Below, one piece after another: positions 34,418-43,426 of a DNA stretch of 64,000 bases. Origin of the DNA: JAPOXR01 sp965219635 (GTDB lineage Bacteria; Pseudomonadota; Alphaproteobacteria; Rhodobacterales; Rhodobacteraceae). Position 1 is the first letter of the stretch, and every line of letters begins with the position of its first letter. The stretch covers positions 3,410,001-3,474,000 of the forward strand of contig OZ244783.1 in the NCBI GenBank assembly GCA_965219635.1, in the 5' to 3' direction. The position numbers and the translations under genes were made by a program. The notes beneath the pieces are model-generated. The model was not told where the DNA came from. It searched no databases and worked only from the letters and a program-made list of their open reading frames with translations.

Positions 34418-35335
34418 TTGAAGGGGATTCTACCCGTGCTGCCAACTCCTTTCACCGGCAGCGGATCGATCGACACAGCCGCCATGCCGGCGGTGGTGGA
34501 CTTCGCTCTCAACGCCGGTGCAAGCGGTGTGGTCTATCCCGGATTTGCCAGTGAGGTCTCCGAACTGGACAGGGACGAACGGGCAGAACTCCTTCAGGCG
34601 GTGGTCAACCGGGTGGCTGGAGAAGTCCGCATCGTGGCCGGAGCGAGCGCCCGGAGCGCTGCTGAAGTTGTGGAACACGGCCGCTACGCCATTTCACTCG
34701 GCGTGAGAGACCTGATGGTGCAGCCACCTGTCGAGATTGGCGGCGATCTGGAAGGACTGCTGGCATTCTTCGGCGAGATTGCAAACGGCCTGCCAGAAGC
34801 TAGGTTCATCCTGCAGAATGCTCCGGCCCCGCGCGGTGCCGACCTTGCGCCGAAAACGATCTGCGCCATTGCAAGATGGTTTGCCTGCATTTCACACGTC
34901 AAGGAAGAGACGTTGCCATCGGGTCCGGCAATTTCCGCCATGCTGACCCTGCGCCCGCCAACGCTCAAGGGAGTCATTGGCGGAGGCGGTGCCCGCTACA
35001 TTGTCGACGAATACCAGCGCGGGGTACAGGCAGCAAACCCTGCCCTGGAACTCGTGGACCTGCATGTCGCCTTCGATAACGCCTGGCGGGTCAAGCGGTT
35101 TGCTGAAGCAAAACAAATCTACAACAGCACACTGCCGCTATTGATGTTGCAGGCAATCTACCGGATGCGTCTGACCAAGCATGTGCTCGTTCGCCGGGGT
35201 GTCCTTGAACATGCCGGTGTAAGAGCGCAACTACCGGAACTGGATGAGATCGCACTGGCCGAAATAGACAGCAATCTCGTCGATTTGGGACTGTATGAAA
35301 GCCCAATGGTGGTCGCGGAGCGTGCCCATGGGTGA
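34418..35335 (+). CDS. Dihydrodipicolinate-synthase/KDG-aldolase superfamily protein
   Basis: 305 residues beginning at TTG 34418 (MKGILPVLPTPFTGSGSID), preceded closely by GGGAGG. The class I aldolase lysine is in HVKEETLP. The motif that is usually YNxP reads LQNAP, so the tyrosine that relays protons in DapA-type enzymes is replaced. The gene heads an operon with an enolase-superfamily dehydratase, ABC importer, dehydrogenases and a lactonase, pointing to a keto-deoxy sugar-acid lyase or dehydratase rather than lysine synthesis. Confidence 0.8.
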   Translation: MKGILPVLPTPFTGSGSIDTAAMPAVVDFALNAGASGVVYPGFASEVSELDRDERAELLQAVVNRVAGEVRIVAGASARSAAEVVEHGRYAISLGVRDLMVQPPVEIGGDLEGLLAFFGEIANGLPEARFILQNAPAPRGADLAPKTICAIARWFACISHVKEETLPSGPAISAMLTLRPPTLKGVIGGGGARYIVDEYQRGVQAANPALELVDLHVAFDNAWRVKRFAEAKQIYNSTLPLLMLQAIYRMRLTKHVLVRRGVLEHAGVRAQLPELDEIALAEIDSNLVDLGLYESPMVVAERAHG

Positions 35336-36497
35336 AGTAGTGGCCAGCATACAGCCCTTCACACTGACAAGGCGGCGGCAGACTCCGTATCTCGGTCCCT
35401 TGCAATCGGGCGAGGCGGTCAACCGGAAAGGCTATTTCGTCCGCAAGGGGAACCGGACCGTATATCCGGATTTCGACAGGTCGGTATTGGTCCGTGTGGA
35501 CACCAGGAGCGGGATTTCCGGGTGGGGAGAGACCTACGGCCTTGTCGCACCCGGAGCCGTCGGTGAGATTATCAAGGATCTGCTGGCCGAATTTGTCATC
35601 GGTCGCGATGCATCCGACCCGCCCGCGATTCATGACGATCTTTATGATCTAGTGAGGGTCCGCGGATATTCTGGAGGGTTCTATGGCGATGCGCTCGCCG
35701 CACTGGATATCGCCATCTGGGACATTGCTGGAAAGGCAGGCGGGCAATCCGTTGCCAATATGCTTGGCGGTCGCGTCCGCACTGCCATCCCCGCCTACTT
35801 GTCTGGTCTTCCCCGGGCATCAATCAGCGAAAGGACCGAACTTGCGCTGGAGTGGCAATCAAGGGGATTTGACGATTTCAAGTTTGCATCTCCGGCTGCC
35901 GATGAAGGTCCAGCCACCGAGATCAAGACGCTCAGGTCGGAGCTCGGCCCCGGCGCCCGGATTGCCGCAGACCTGCATTGGGCACATGAAGCCAGTGAGG
36001 CTCTGGCTCTCATTGACTCGATGAACGAGCAGCGGCTGTGGTTTGCAGAGGCGCCAGTGAAGCCGGAAGATGCCGCCGGCCTTGCAACGGTCGCCGCCGG
36101 CACACGGGTGCCGATTGCGGTCGGCGAGGAATGGCGATCACATCATGACATGGTGAACTGCACTGAGCGCTGCAGCATTTCGATCGTCCAACCGGAAATG
36201 GGTCACACGGGCATCACAAACTTCGTCCGCATTGCCGAACTCGCCGAAAGGGCCGGCATTGATGTAATCCCTCATGCGACGATCGGGTCGGGCATCTTCC
36301 TGGCCGCCAGCCTGCAGGCTGCATCCGCGCTCAAACCCGTTGTCTCGCATGAGTTCCAGCACTCCATATTCGAACCAAACCGCCATCTGATCGACGGTCC
36401 GATGGACTGTTCCGGGGGCTGCTATTCGCCTCCGGCCGGGGCGGGGATTGGTGTCGAACCGTCCGGGGAGGCGCTGAGCCTCCTCGAACCACTCTGA
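35328..36497 (+). CDS. Mandelate racemase / enolase-superfamily acid-sugar dehydratase
   Basis: 389 residues from ATG 35328, overlapping the aldolase gene by 8 bases. Catalytic features: lysine in FDDFKFAS, metal ligands in IAADLHWAH (D), WFAEAPVKP (E) and VGEEWRS (E), and the general base His in VIPHATIGSG. These indicate dehydration of an aldonate or aldarate such as galactonate, gluconate or glucarate. The capping domain GGFYGDALAALDIAIWDIAG is normal. The substrate is not determined by sequence reading. Confidence 0.85.
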   Translation: MGEVVASIQPFTLTRRRQTPYLGPLQSGEAVNRKGYFVRKGNRTVYPDFDRSVLVRVDTRSGISGWGETYGLVAPGAVGEIIKDLLAEFVIGRDASDPPAIHDDLYDLVRVRGYSGGFYGDALAALDIAIWDIAGKAGGQSVANMLGGRVRTAIPAYLSGLPRASISERTELALEWQSRGFDDFKFASPAADEGPATEIKTLRSELGPGARIAADLHWAHEASEALALIDSMNEQRLWFAEAPVKPEDAAGLATVAAGTRVPIAVGEEWRSHHDMVNCTERCSISIVQPEMGHTGITNFVRIAELAERAGIDVIPHATIGSGIFLAASLQAASALKPVVSHEFQHSIFEPNRHLIDGPMDCSGGCYSPPAGAGIGVEPSGEALSLLEPL

Positions 36498-36521
36498 AAC
36501 AGGAAAAGGAGGAAACCTGAC

Positions 36522-37793
36522 ATGAAGATCCTGTTGACCAAACACATATGCGCTGCGGCCGCCGCAGCCATCATGGCAACGCTGCCGCTGGCATCGGCCA
36601 ACGCCCAGACCTTGAAGTTCGTTTCGTGGCAGGTTGACGAGGCCGGAACTGGAGATTGGTGGCGGAACGCCATCGACAAGTTCGAGGCCGAGAATCCAGG
36701 CGTCACGATTGAGTTCACCAAGGTTGACCGGGGCGCCTACGCTGACACCATGACCACGCTCTTTGCAGGTGGCCAGCCGCCGCACATCGTGCATCTGGCA
36801 TCCTTCGAATACCAGAATTTCGCCGAGAACGGCTGGATGGAGAACCTTGATCCGTGGCTGGAAAAGGACGGTATCGACCTGACCGGCTGGGCAGGACAGG
36901 GCACCTGCGTCTGGAACGACGAGACGGCATGCATCATGCTGCTCTATTTCGGGTTCATGATGGCCTATAATCCTGAAATCCTCGCCGATGCTGGCGTCGG
37001 AGTCCCGACCAACTTCGACGAATTCCTGGCCGCTGCAAGAGCGACGACCAAGGATCTGAACGGCGACGGCATCGTCGACCAGTTCGGAACCGGACATGAG
37101 ACCAAGGGCGGCGCCGGTCAGTATCTGACCGAGATGCTCAACTACGTTCTCGATGCTGGGGCCTACTGGACCGACAAGCAGGGCAACGTCACCATGGACA
37201 CGCCCGAAATGATCGAGGGGCTGACGCGTTGGAAGACCGTCATCACTGAAGGCCTGACACCGCGCGACCTTTCTGCCGGAGAAGTGCGCAAGCTCTTTGC
37301 CGATGGCAAGATTGCCCTCAGGCTCGATGGGCCATGGCTGTACAGCACGATGCAGGCTGGCGCTGCGGCCGATATCCTGGAGATCACGGTGCCAGCGACA
37401 TCGCCGCCTGTAGGCGGGTCCTCGAACGTCATCGGCATGGCGGCCGATATCTCGGACGAGGAGAAGCAGCTGGTATGGGACTTCATCAAGATACTGATCT
37501 CACCGGAGTTCCAGCGCACCTACGCCACGATTGCCAACAACACGCCTCCCAGTCCGACGGCAGATGTCACGGGGGTCGAGGAACGGGTGCCGCACTTCCA
37601 GATCATCGTTGACACGCAAAAGGCTGCGGCCGCTGCGGGCGTCGACCGGATTCCAACCGGCCTGGAGGTCCAGTACGGTGAATTCGGCAAGATGGTGCAG
37701 GAAGAGGTTCAGCGCATGCTGATCGAAGACCTCGATCCGGCGGATGTCGTCAAGGTTCTTCAGGCAAGAGCTGAAGAAATCCAGGGCGGCTGA
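36522..37793 (+). CDS. ABC transporter sugar-binding protein (extracellular solute-binding family 1)
   Basis: 423 residues with a cleavable signal peptide (AAAAAAIMATLPLASANAQT). The mature part has VSWQVDEAGTGDWWRNAIDK, TLFAGGQPPHIVHL and GKIALRLDGPWLYSTMQAG, typical of the family 1 sugar-binding fold. A strong ribosome site (AGGAGG) precedes the ATG. It delivers ligand to the two permeases and ATPase that follow. A stem-loop after the gene probably protects its mRNA, so that the binding protein is made in excess. Confidence 0.93.
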   Translation: MKILLTKHICAAAAAAIMATLPLASANAQTLKFVSWQVDEAGTGDWWRNAIDKFEAENPGVTIEFTKVDRGAYADTMTTLFAGGQPPHIVHLASFEYQNFAENGWMENLDPWLEKDGIDLTGWAGQGTCVWNDETACIMLLYFGFMMAYNPEILADAGVGVPTNFDEFLAAARATTKDLNGDGIVDQFGTGHETKGGAGQYLTEMLNYVLDAGAYWTDKQGNVTMDTPEMIEGLTRWKTVITEGLTPRDLSAGEVRKLFADGKIALRLDGPWLYSTMQAGAAADILEITVPATSPPVGGSSNVIGMAADISDEEKQLVWDFIKILISPEFQRTYATIANNTPPSPTADVTGVEERVPHFQIIVDTQKAAAAAGVDRIPTGLEVQYGEFGKMVQEEVQRMLIEDLDPADVVKVLQARAEEIQGG

Positions 37794-37817
37794 CATCCAG
37801 CCTGCCAACAATCAAGG

Positions 37818-37839
37818 CCGGCGCGGGAAACCGCGCCGG
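37818..37839 (+). terminator. Intercistronic stem-loop after the binding-protein gene
   Basis: CCGGCGCGG and CCGCGCCGG form a perfect 9-base-pair stem with a GAAA loop followed by TTT. It lies between the binding-protein gene and the first permease, where such hairpins commonly act as partial terminators or 3' mRNA stabilisers to raise binding-protein levels over permeases. Confidence 0.75.
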
Positions 37840-37867
37840 TTTGCACCTGGCGGGGTGCCCCGAAGCA

Positions 37868-38809
37868 ATGTCTGAAGCCACCGAACCAGCCCGCCGGGAA
37901 ATCACCCGCCGGAAGATGTTTGACCTCGCCCGGCCGAGCAGGCAGCATTGGCTGGGATACATCCTGCTTGCACCGGCGGTGGTCATGGTGCTTCTGATTA
38001 TCGCATATCCCCTGTTCGTCTCGCTGGATCTCTCGCTGCAGGACGTAAAGCTGCCGCGTCTCGGTGAGTCCCGGAAGCCCCTGACACTCAAGAATTACGA
38101 GCGGCTGGTTAATTCGGCAGAATTCTGGATGGCCTGCTGGGTCACCATCAAGCTGGTGAGCGCAGTTACGGCAGGCAGCGTCATTGTCGGGGTGTCGACA
38201 GCGCTGCTCGTCAACCAGCGTTTCCGCGGACGAAGCATCGCCCGGGTTGCAATGGCGCTTCCGTGGGCTGTACCCGAAGTCATCGCGGTCGTGATATTCG
38301 CCTGGATTTTCGACAGTTCCTTCGGGCTGATGAGTTGGCTGTTCATCAAGTTTGGCCTGACTGACGGGCTGATCGCCTGGGTGTCGACACCCGGCGCCGC
38401 ATTCTGGGCATTGACCATCACAATGGTCTGGAAGGGATTCCCCTTCGTGTCCATCATGACCTTGGCGGGTCTGCAGTCGATCCCGCCGGACTATTATGCG
38501 GCGGCCAAAGTCGACGGGGCCGATGCGTTCCAGCGCTTCCGCTGGATCACGATACCCTGCCTCATGCCGGTGTTGGGTGTGACGCTGGTGCTGGTCATGC
38601 TCTGGGTCTTCAGGGATTTCTCGATCATCAAGGTCCTGACCGACGGCGGGCCGCTCAAAACGACCCAAACCCTGTCGATAATGACCTACGATCAGGCGTT
38701 TGGCTTCTTCAAATTCGGTTACGCCTCGGCTGTGGGCATCGTGACCCTTGTCATTTGCGTCGTAGCCAGCCTGGCGATGCTGGGCCGGCCATCCAAGGCT
38801 CTCTACTGA
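37868..38809 (+). CDS. ABC sugar transporter permease, MalF/UgpA-type
   Basis: 313 residues from ATG 37868 (MSEATEPARREITRR). Six hydrophobic segments, starting LGYILLAPAVVMVLLIIAYP, and the cytoplasmic EAA loop YYAAAKVDGADAFQRFRWIT that docks on the ATPase. It pairs with the second permease 13 bases downstream. The frame is open a little further upstream (37841), but that stretch overlaps the stem-loop exit and seems untranslated. Confidence 0.93.
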   Translation: MSEATEPARREITRRKMFDLARPSRQHWLGYILLAPAVVMVLLIIAYPLFVSLDLSLQDVKLPRLGESRKPLTLKNYERLVNSAEFWMACWVTIKLVSAVTAGSVIVGVSTALLVNQRFRGRSIARVAMALPWAVPEVIAVVIFAWIFDSSFGLMSWLFIKFGLTDGLIAWVSTPGAAFWALTITMVWKGFPFVSIMTLAGLQSIPPDYYAAAKVDGADAFQRFRWITIPCLMPVLGVTLVLVMLWVFRDFSIIKVLTDGGPLKTTQTLSIMTYDQAFGFFKFGYASAVGIVTLVICVVASLAMLGRPSKALY

Positions 38810-38822
38810 AGGGCCGGACGGT

Positions 38823-39653
38823 TTGAAGCGGACGCCACTTCAATCCCTGTTGCTCTACGGCACCGTCCTTGCAAGCCTGGGCATCGTGCTGTTTCCCGTT
38901 TACTGGCTGATCGTCACCGCGCTGTCGACGACGGCCGAACTTTCCGGCCTGCCTCCGAGCTTCTGGCCCGAGGAACCGCAATGGCAGATATTCGGCAGGG
39001 TCTTGTCAGAGCGCCCGATCCCGCTGTGGCTGCTGAATTCCACGCTGGCGGCTGTCGGATCGGTCATCCTCTCGATGTTTGTTTCCGTCCTTGCGGGCTA
39101 TGCACTGTCGAGGTTCCGGGTCCGGGGCGGGCATTCGCTCGGACTCTTCATCCTCACGGCAAAGATGTTGCCCGCAACCCTGCTCGTTATCCCGCTGTTC
39201 GCGCTGTTCAGCAGGATCGGCATGATGGGGTCCCTTTGGACGCTGGTGCTTGCACACTCCACCCTGATCATTCCGTTCACCACCTGGATGCTGAAGGGTT
39301 ACTTCGACACCATTCCGCGTGAACTCGAGCAGGCGGCCATGGTCGATGGCTGCTCACCGCTCGGCGCCATGGTGCGGGTGGTTCTGCCGGTCTCGGCTCC
39401 GGGGCTTGCGGCAACCTCCCTTTATGCCTTCGTGCTGAGTTGGGCGGATTATGCATACGCCCGGACCTTCCTGGTGAACTCGCAGGGAAACTGGACTGCC
39501 AATCTGGGGATAGCCACCATGCGCGGCGAATACACAACCGACTGGAGCGAGATTTCGGCGGCGGCAACCTTCGTCGCCATCCCGATCCTGCTCATTTACC
39601 TGTTTCTCGAACGCTACCTGGTCGGTGGCCTCACTTCCGGCGCGGAGAAGTAG
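38823..39653 (+). CDS. ABC sugar transporter permease, MalG/UgpE-type
   Basis: 276 residues from a TTG at 38823 (MKRTPLQSLLLYGTVLAS). Six predicted membrane segments and the EAA loop LEQAAMVDGCSPLGAMVRVV near the C-terminal third. Together with the previous gene it forms the transmembrane pore of a carbohydrate importer. It ends one base before the ATPase start. Confidence 0.93.
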   Translation: MKRTPLQSLLLYGTVLASLGIVLFPVYWLIVTALSTTAELSGLPPSFWPEEPQWQIFGRVLSERPIPLWLLNSTLAAVGSVILSMFVSVLAGYALSRFRVRGGHSLGLFILTAKMLPATLLVIPLFALFSRIGMMGSLWTLVLAHSTLIIPFTTWMLKGYFDTIPRELEQAAMVDGCSPLGAMVRVVLPVSAPGLAATSLYAFVLSWADYAYARTFLVNSQGNWTANLGIATMRGEYTTDWSEISAAATFVAIPILLIYLFLERYLVGGLTSGAEK

Positions 39654-39654
39654 A

Positions 39655-40758
39655 ATGGCGCGTATCAGCATAGAAGAGGTTCACAAGAGCTATGGCGATG
39701 TGGAGGCACTCAAGCCGTTCTCGCTCGAAATCGCCGATGGCGAATTCGTGGTGCTGGTTGGCCCTTCGGGCTGTGGCAAGTCGACGATGCTCAAGATCCT
39801 GGCTGGCTTGGAGCCGGCTTCCGGCGGCCGGGTGCTGCTGGGCGGCCGTGATGTCACGGATGTGGCGCCGGGAGAGCGGGATGTGGCGATGGTCTTCCAG
39901 AACTACGCGCTCTATCCGCATCTGACAGTGCGCCAGAATATTGGCTTCGGCCTGCGGATGCGGAAGATGCCAAGGCAGGAAATCGACAGGCGGGTGGAAG
40001 AGGCCGGCAGGATTCTCGGCGTCGAACACCTGCTCAATCGCAGGCCGAGAGCGCTGTCGGGCGGCCAAAGGCAGAGAGTTGCGCTTGGACGGGCGATCGT
40101 CAGGGAGCCGCAGGCGTTCCTGATGGACGAGCCTCTGTCCAATCTCGACGCCAAACTGCGGGTGCATATGAGGGCGGAGATCAGCGCCTTGCACGACCGC
40201 ATCCGCGTGACGACAGTCTATGTGACTCATGACCAGATCGAAGCCATGACGATGGCGGACAGGGTTGTTCTGATGCGGGAGGGAGAGATCCAGCAGATAG
40301 CGGATCCGGACACGCTGTTTCAGCAGCCGAAGAACCTCTTTGTCGCCGGATTCATCGGCTCTCCCGGCATGAACCTTGTCGAGGTCGATGTGGTCGAAGA
40401 GGCAGGAGAAGCCGCGCTTGAGATGTTCGGGGCGCGGATACCGGTCAATGGCAACGGGCTGGAGCCCGGACGCCGCCTGGTTGCCGGTATCCGGCCAGAG
40501 CATATTTCGCTAGGCGGCGGGCCTGTGAGCTTCAGTGTCCGGCCGCGCCTGGTCGAGAGCCTCGGCTCGGAGAAGTACATCTATTTCCATGTGGATGGCC
40601 ATGCGATCTTCCGCAGCGGAGACGAGGAAGAGAGTTCCAAGGGCCTGATTGCGCGGGTTCCCAACCAGGGAGCGCTGGGCACGGATCAGGAGATAACGCT
40701 GTCTTTCGATCCATCGCAACTCCATCTGTTCGACCCCAGCGATGGAAGGACGATCTGA
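39655..40758 (+). CDS. ABC sugar transporter ATPase, UgpC/MalK-type
   Basis: 367 residues from ATG 39655 (MARISIEEVHKSYGDVEALK). Walker A GPSGCGKSTML, signature RALSGGQRQRVALGRAI, Walker B FLMDEPLSNLDAKL and switch histidine YVTHDQIEAM are all intact. The C-terminal part has the OB-fold regulatory domain (VAGIRPEHISLG) usual in UgpC-type proteins. It powers uptake of the operon's substrate. Confidence 0.95.
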   Translation: MARISIEEVHKSYGDVEALKPFSLEIADGEFVVLVGPSGCGKSTMLKILAGLEPASGGRVLLGGRDVTDVAPGERDVAMVFQNYALYPHLTVRQNIGFGLRMRKMPRQEIDRRVEEAGRILGVEHLLNRRPRALSGGQRQRVALGRAIVREPQAFLMDEPLSNLDAKLRVHMRAEISALHDRIRVTTVYVTHDQIEAMTMADRVVLMREGEIQQIADPDTLFQQPKNLFVAGFIGSPGMNLVEVDVVEEAGEAALEMFGARIPVNGNGLEPGRRLVAGIRPEHISLGGGPVSFSVRPRLVESLGSEKYIYFHVDGHAIFRSGDEEESSKGLIARVPNQGALGTDQEITLSFDPSQLHLFDPSDGRTI

Positions 40759-40761
40759 TCG

Positions 40762-41745
40762 ATGAGGGTTCTGATAACCGGAGCAGCCGGCCGGGTGGGC
40801 AGGCATGCGGTAAAGGCGTTTTCGACTGCCGGGCATGACGTTGCCGGTTTCGACCTGGAAGCGATGGATAAAGGCAGCGAGTGCAGCCGTTGGTTCGCTG
40901 GCCGGCTCGAAAATCCAGGCGATGTGGAAGTGGCAGTCCAGGGTGCCGACCTGGTGGTCCATCTTGGCGCCGTCATGTCATGGTCAGAGGCCGACCGGGA
41001 CCTCATGTATCGAGCAAATGTCGAGGGCACCCGGATACTGCTGGAGAAATCAGCCAAGGCAGGCGTGGCGAGGTTCGTCTTTGCCAGTTCTGGTGAAGTC
41101 TATCCGGAAAACGCCCCCGAGTTCCTGCCGATAACCGAGAGCCATCCGCTGAAGCCCAACTCGGTCTACGGGCTGACCAAACTGCTGGGCGAGGAACTGG
41201 TCCGGTTCCATCAGCGGACCAGCCCCATGGAGACCGTCACTCTGCGCTTTGCGCACACGCAGGATGCGGCAGAGCTTCTTGATGAGGAGAGTTTCTTTTC
41301 GGGGCCGCGCTTCTTCCTGAAGCAACGGATTCAGCGGGAAGAGGAACTGGGCCATAAGGAAATGGCCGAACTGCTCCGGCAGCATGATCCCGGTCCCCCG
41401 TCCCACCTGCTTCTGCGCAACCGGCAGGGCAGAGCCACCAGAATGCACATCACCGACACCAGGGATATCGTATCGGGGATTCTCCTGGCTGCCGAACATC
41501 CGGATGCAGCAGGCGGCGTTTTCAATCTCGGGGCCACAGAGCCGGTGGAATTCGGATCAATGCTCGAAAAGATGTCGGCGTTTACCGGCTATCCGGTGGT
41601 GGAAGTGCAAATCGACGGTCCGGGCGTGAACTATCGTACATCCAACGAACTGATGCGGCGCAGCCTGGGGTTCGAGCCGGAATGGACAATCGAGGCCATG
41701 CTGGAGGAAGCATGCCGATACCGGCGGGCACGATCTTGCAAGTAG
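40762..41745 (+). CDS. NAD-dependent epimerase/dehydratase family oxidoreductase
   Basis: 327 residues of the extended short-chain family. NAD motif MRVLITGAAGRVGRHAV, then LVVHLGAVMSWSEA and the active-site tyrosine and lysine in NSVYGLTKLLGEEL. Family members include uronate dehydrogenases, which fit the operon (sugar to lactone, then lactonase, dehydratase and aldolase). Epimerase activity is equally possible. Its start is three bases after the ATPase stop, and its end overlaps the next gene by 34 bases. Confidence 0.85.
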   Translation: MRVLITGAAGRVGRHAVKAFSTAGHDVAGFDLEAMDKGSECSRWFAGRLENPGDVEVAVQGADLVVHLGAVMSWSEADRDLMYRANVEGTRILLEKSAKAGVARFVFASSGEVYPENAPEFLPITESHPLKPNSVYGLTKLLGEELVRFHQRTSPMETVTLRFAHTQDAAELLDEESFFSGPRFFLKQRIQREEELGHKEMAELLRQHDPGPPSHLLLRNRQGRATRMHITDTRDIVSGILLAAEHPDAAGGVFNLGATEPVEFGSMLEKMSAFTGYPVVEVQIDGPGVNYRTSNELMRRSLGFEPEWTIEAMLEEACRYRRARSCK

Positions 41746-43424
41746 GACAGGAAAGGAAAGTTCCCGCAGGGGCCGCGGCCCTTGCCAAGGGATTGACCTT
41801 GCTCGACCTTGTTGCCGATGCCGAAAGGCCGTTGCGCTTTGCGGAGCTGCTGAACAGGTCGGGGCTGCCCAAGCCCACTTTCGCCAGGATATTGCGAACG
41901 CTCATGGCCTTTGATCTGATTACCCAGGATCAGGAGAGGGGAACCTACACGCTGGGCCGGCGGTTTCTGGAGATGTCGCACCAGGTTTGGGACCGCTTTG
42001 ACCTGCGGGTTGCAGCAGCGCCTGAATTGGAGCGACTTTCGGGCGAACTCGGTGAAACAGTAGCGCTCTGCAAGCTCGACGGAGATGAGGTCGTGTATCT
42101 GGACGAGCGGTCGGGAGACGGCCTCAAATTCCGGGTGGAAAGCGGGCGCCGGGTACCGCTGCATTGCACGGCAGCGGGAAAGGCCCTGCTCTCGGTAATG
42201 GACCCCGCTGTTGCCCGCGGCATGCTGGAGCGGCTTGATCTTCGGTCCATCACACCAGGCACGATTACCGGCCTTCAGCAATTGCAGGCGGAACTGACGC
42301 TGACGCTGGCCCGCGGCTATGCGGTATCGCAGGAAGAGCATCTCCCGGGGGTCAACTCGGTTTCCTGCGCAATCATCGGCCAGGACGGCAGCCCCGTTGG
42401 CGCCCTTGCAGCACTCGGCCCGGCCAACCGGCTTGATCCTGCGCGGATGCACCCTGCCGGCCGGGAACTGATCGCCGCTGCCAGGCGCATATCCGGCCAT
42501 GCCGGCACAGTCGCGATTTCGGCTCATCCCCGTCCCCGGATCCGCAAGAACCGGGCGGCAGCGATCGAGTGCCTGCTTCCCTGGGGCGCACAACTTGGCG
42601 AGGCGCCAATCTGGAATGGCGAGGAGCGGCGCCTCTACTGGGTGGATATACTCAGTCCGGAAATCTGCCGGCTGGACCCGGAAACCGGCGTCAACGAAGT
42701 CTGCGACCCGGGAAAACTGGTCAGCGCAGTTCTGTTCGGCGCCAATGGCAGCATGCGGGTGGCGTCGCAGGATGGCATAGAGAATCTGGAATTCGAGTCA
42801 TCAAGACTGGAGCCATGGGTCAACCCGGAACGGGGTTTCCGCCTGAACCGGCTCAACGATGCCAAGGTGGGGCCTGGTGGCGATATCTGGGTCGGATCGA
42901 TGAGGCTGGATGCGAGCAAGCCCAGCGGTGGACTCTACCGCATTGCGCCAGATGGAAGCATCGAACGGAAAGACAGTGGCATCACGGTTGCAAACGGGCT
43001 GGATTGGAGTCCCGATGGCCGGGTCTTCTATTTTGTGGACACGATTGCCGGATGCATCTTCGCCTATGATTTCGAGCCTGACTCCGGCAGGCTGACCAAC
43101 AAGCGGCGCTTTGCCACCGTACCCGAGGAAGAGGGGCGCCCGGACGGGCTTTGCGTTGATGCCGATGGCGGCGTCTGGTGCGCCATATGGAACGGATGGC
43201 GGGTCAACCGCTACGACCCTGACGGCGGGATCGATCAGGTGCTGGATATGCCTGTGCCGCGCCCGACCAGTGTAGCGTTCGGAGGTTCAAACCTGGAAAC
43301 TCTGTTTGTGACGAGCGCCCGCACCCGCCTTCCGGCAGCGACAATTGCGGAAGCCCCGTTGTCGGGCGGCGTGTTCGCTTGCCAACCAGGCCAGCGCGGC
43401 CTGCCCGCAGTCCGCTTCCAGTAA
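41712..43424 (+). CDS. IclR-family regulator fused to SMP-30/gluconolactonase domain
   Basis: 570 residues from ATG 41712 (MPIPAGTILQVGQERKV). Residues ~20-260 are an IclR repressor: winged helix (LDLVADAERPLRFAELLNRS, then PKPTFARILRTLM) and the ligand-binding domain ending EEHLPGVNSVSCAIIG. Residues ~285-570 are a six-bladed lactonase: LGEAPIWNGEERRLYWVDI, NDAKVGPGGDIWVGSM, NGLDWSPDGRVFYFVDT and RPDGLCVDADGGVWCAIW carry the metal-ligand Glu, Asn and Asp. So one protein both senses pathway intermediates and opens the sugar lactone. No frameshift or stop separates the halves. Confidence 0.9.
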   Translation: MPIPAGTILQVGQERKVPAGAAALAKGLTLLDLVADAERPLRFAELLNRSGLPKPTFARILRTLMAFDLITQDQERGTYTLGRRFLEMSHQVWDRFDLRVAAAPELERLSGELGETVALCKLDGDEVVYLDERSGDGLKFRVESGRRVPLHCTAAGKALLSVMDPAVARGMLERLDLRSITPGTITGLQQLQAELTLTLARGYAVSQEEHLPGVNSVSCAIIGQDGSPVGALAALGPANRLDPARMHPAGRELIAAARRISGHAGTVAISAHPRPRIRKNRAAAIECLLPWGAQLGEAPIWNGEERRLYWVDILSPEICRLDPETGVNEVCDPGKLVSAVLFGANGSMRVASQDGIENLEFESSRLEPWVNPERGFRLNRLNDAKVGPGGDIWVGSMRLDASKPSGGLYRIAPDGSIERKDSGITVANGLDWSPDGRVFYFVDTIAGCIFAYDFEPDSGRLTNKRRFATVPEEEGRPDGLCVDADGGVWCAIWNGWRVNRYDPDGGIDQVLDMPVPRPTSVAFGGSNLETLFVTSARTRLPAATIAEAPLSGGVFACQPGQRGLPAVRFQ

Positions 43425-43426
43425 CG

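Noticed and set aside
36138..39653. Several 100-320-codon minus-strand frames opposite the transporter genes
   Set aside because: They are complements of well-supported plus-strand genes with high third-position GC, which opens antisense frames.
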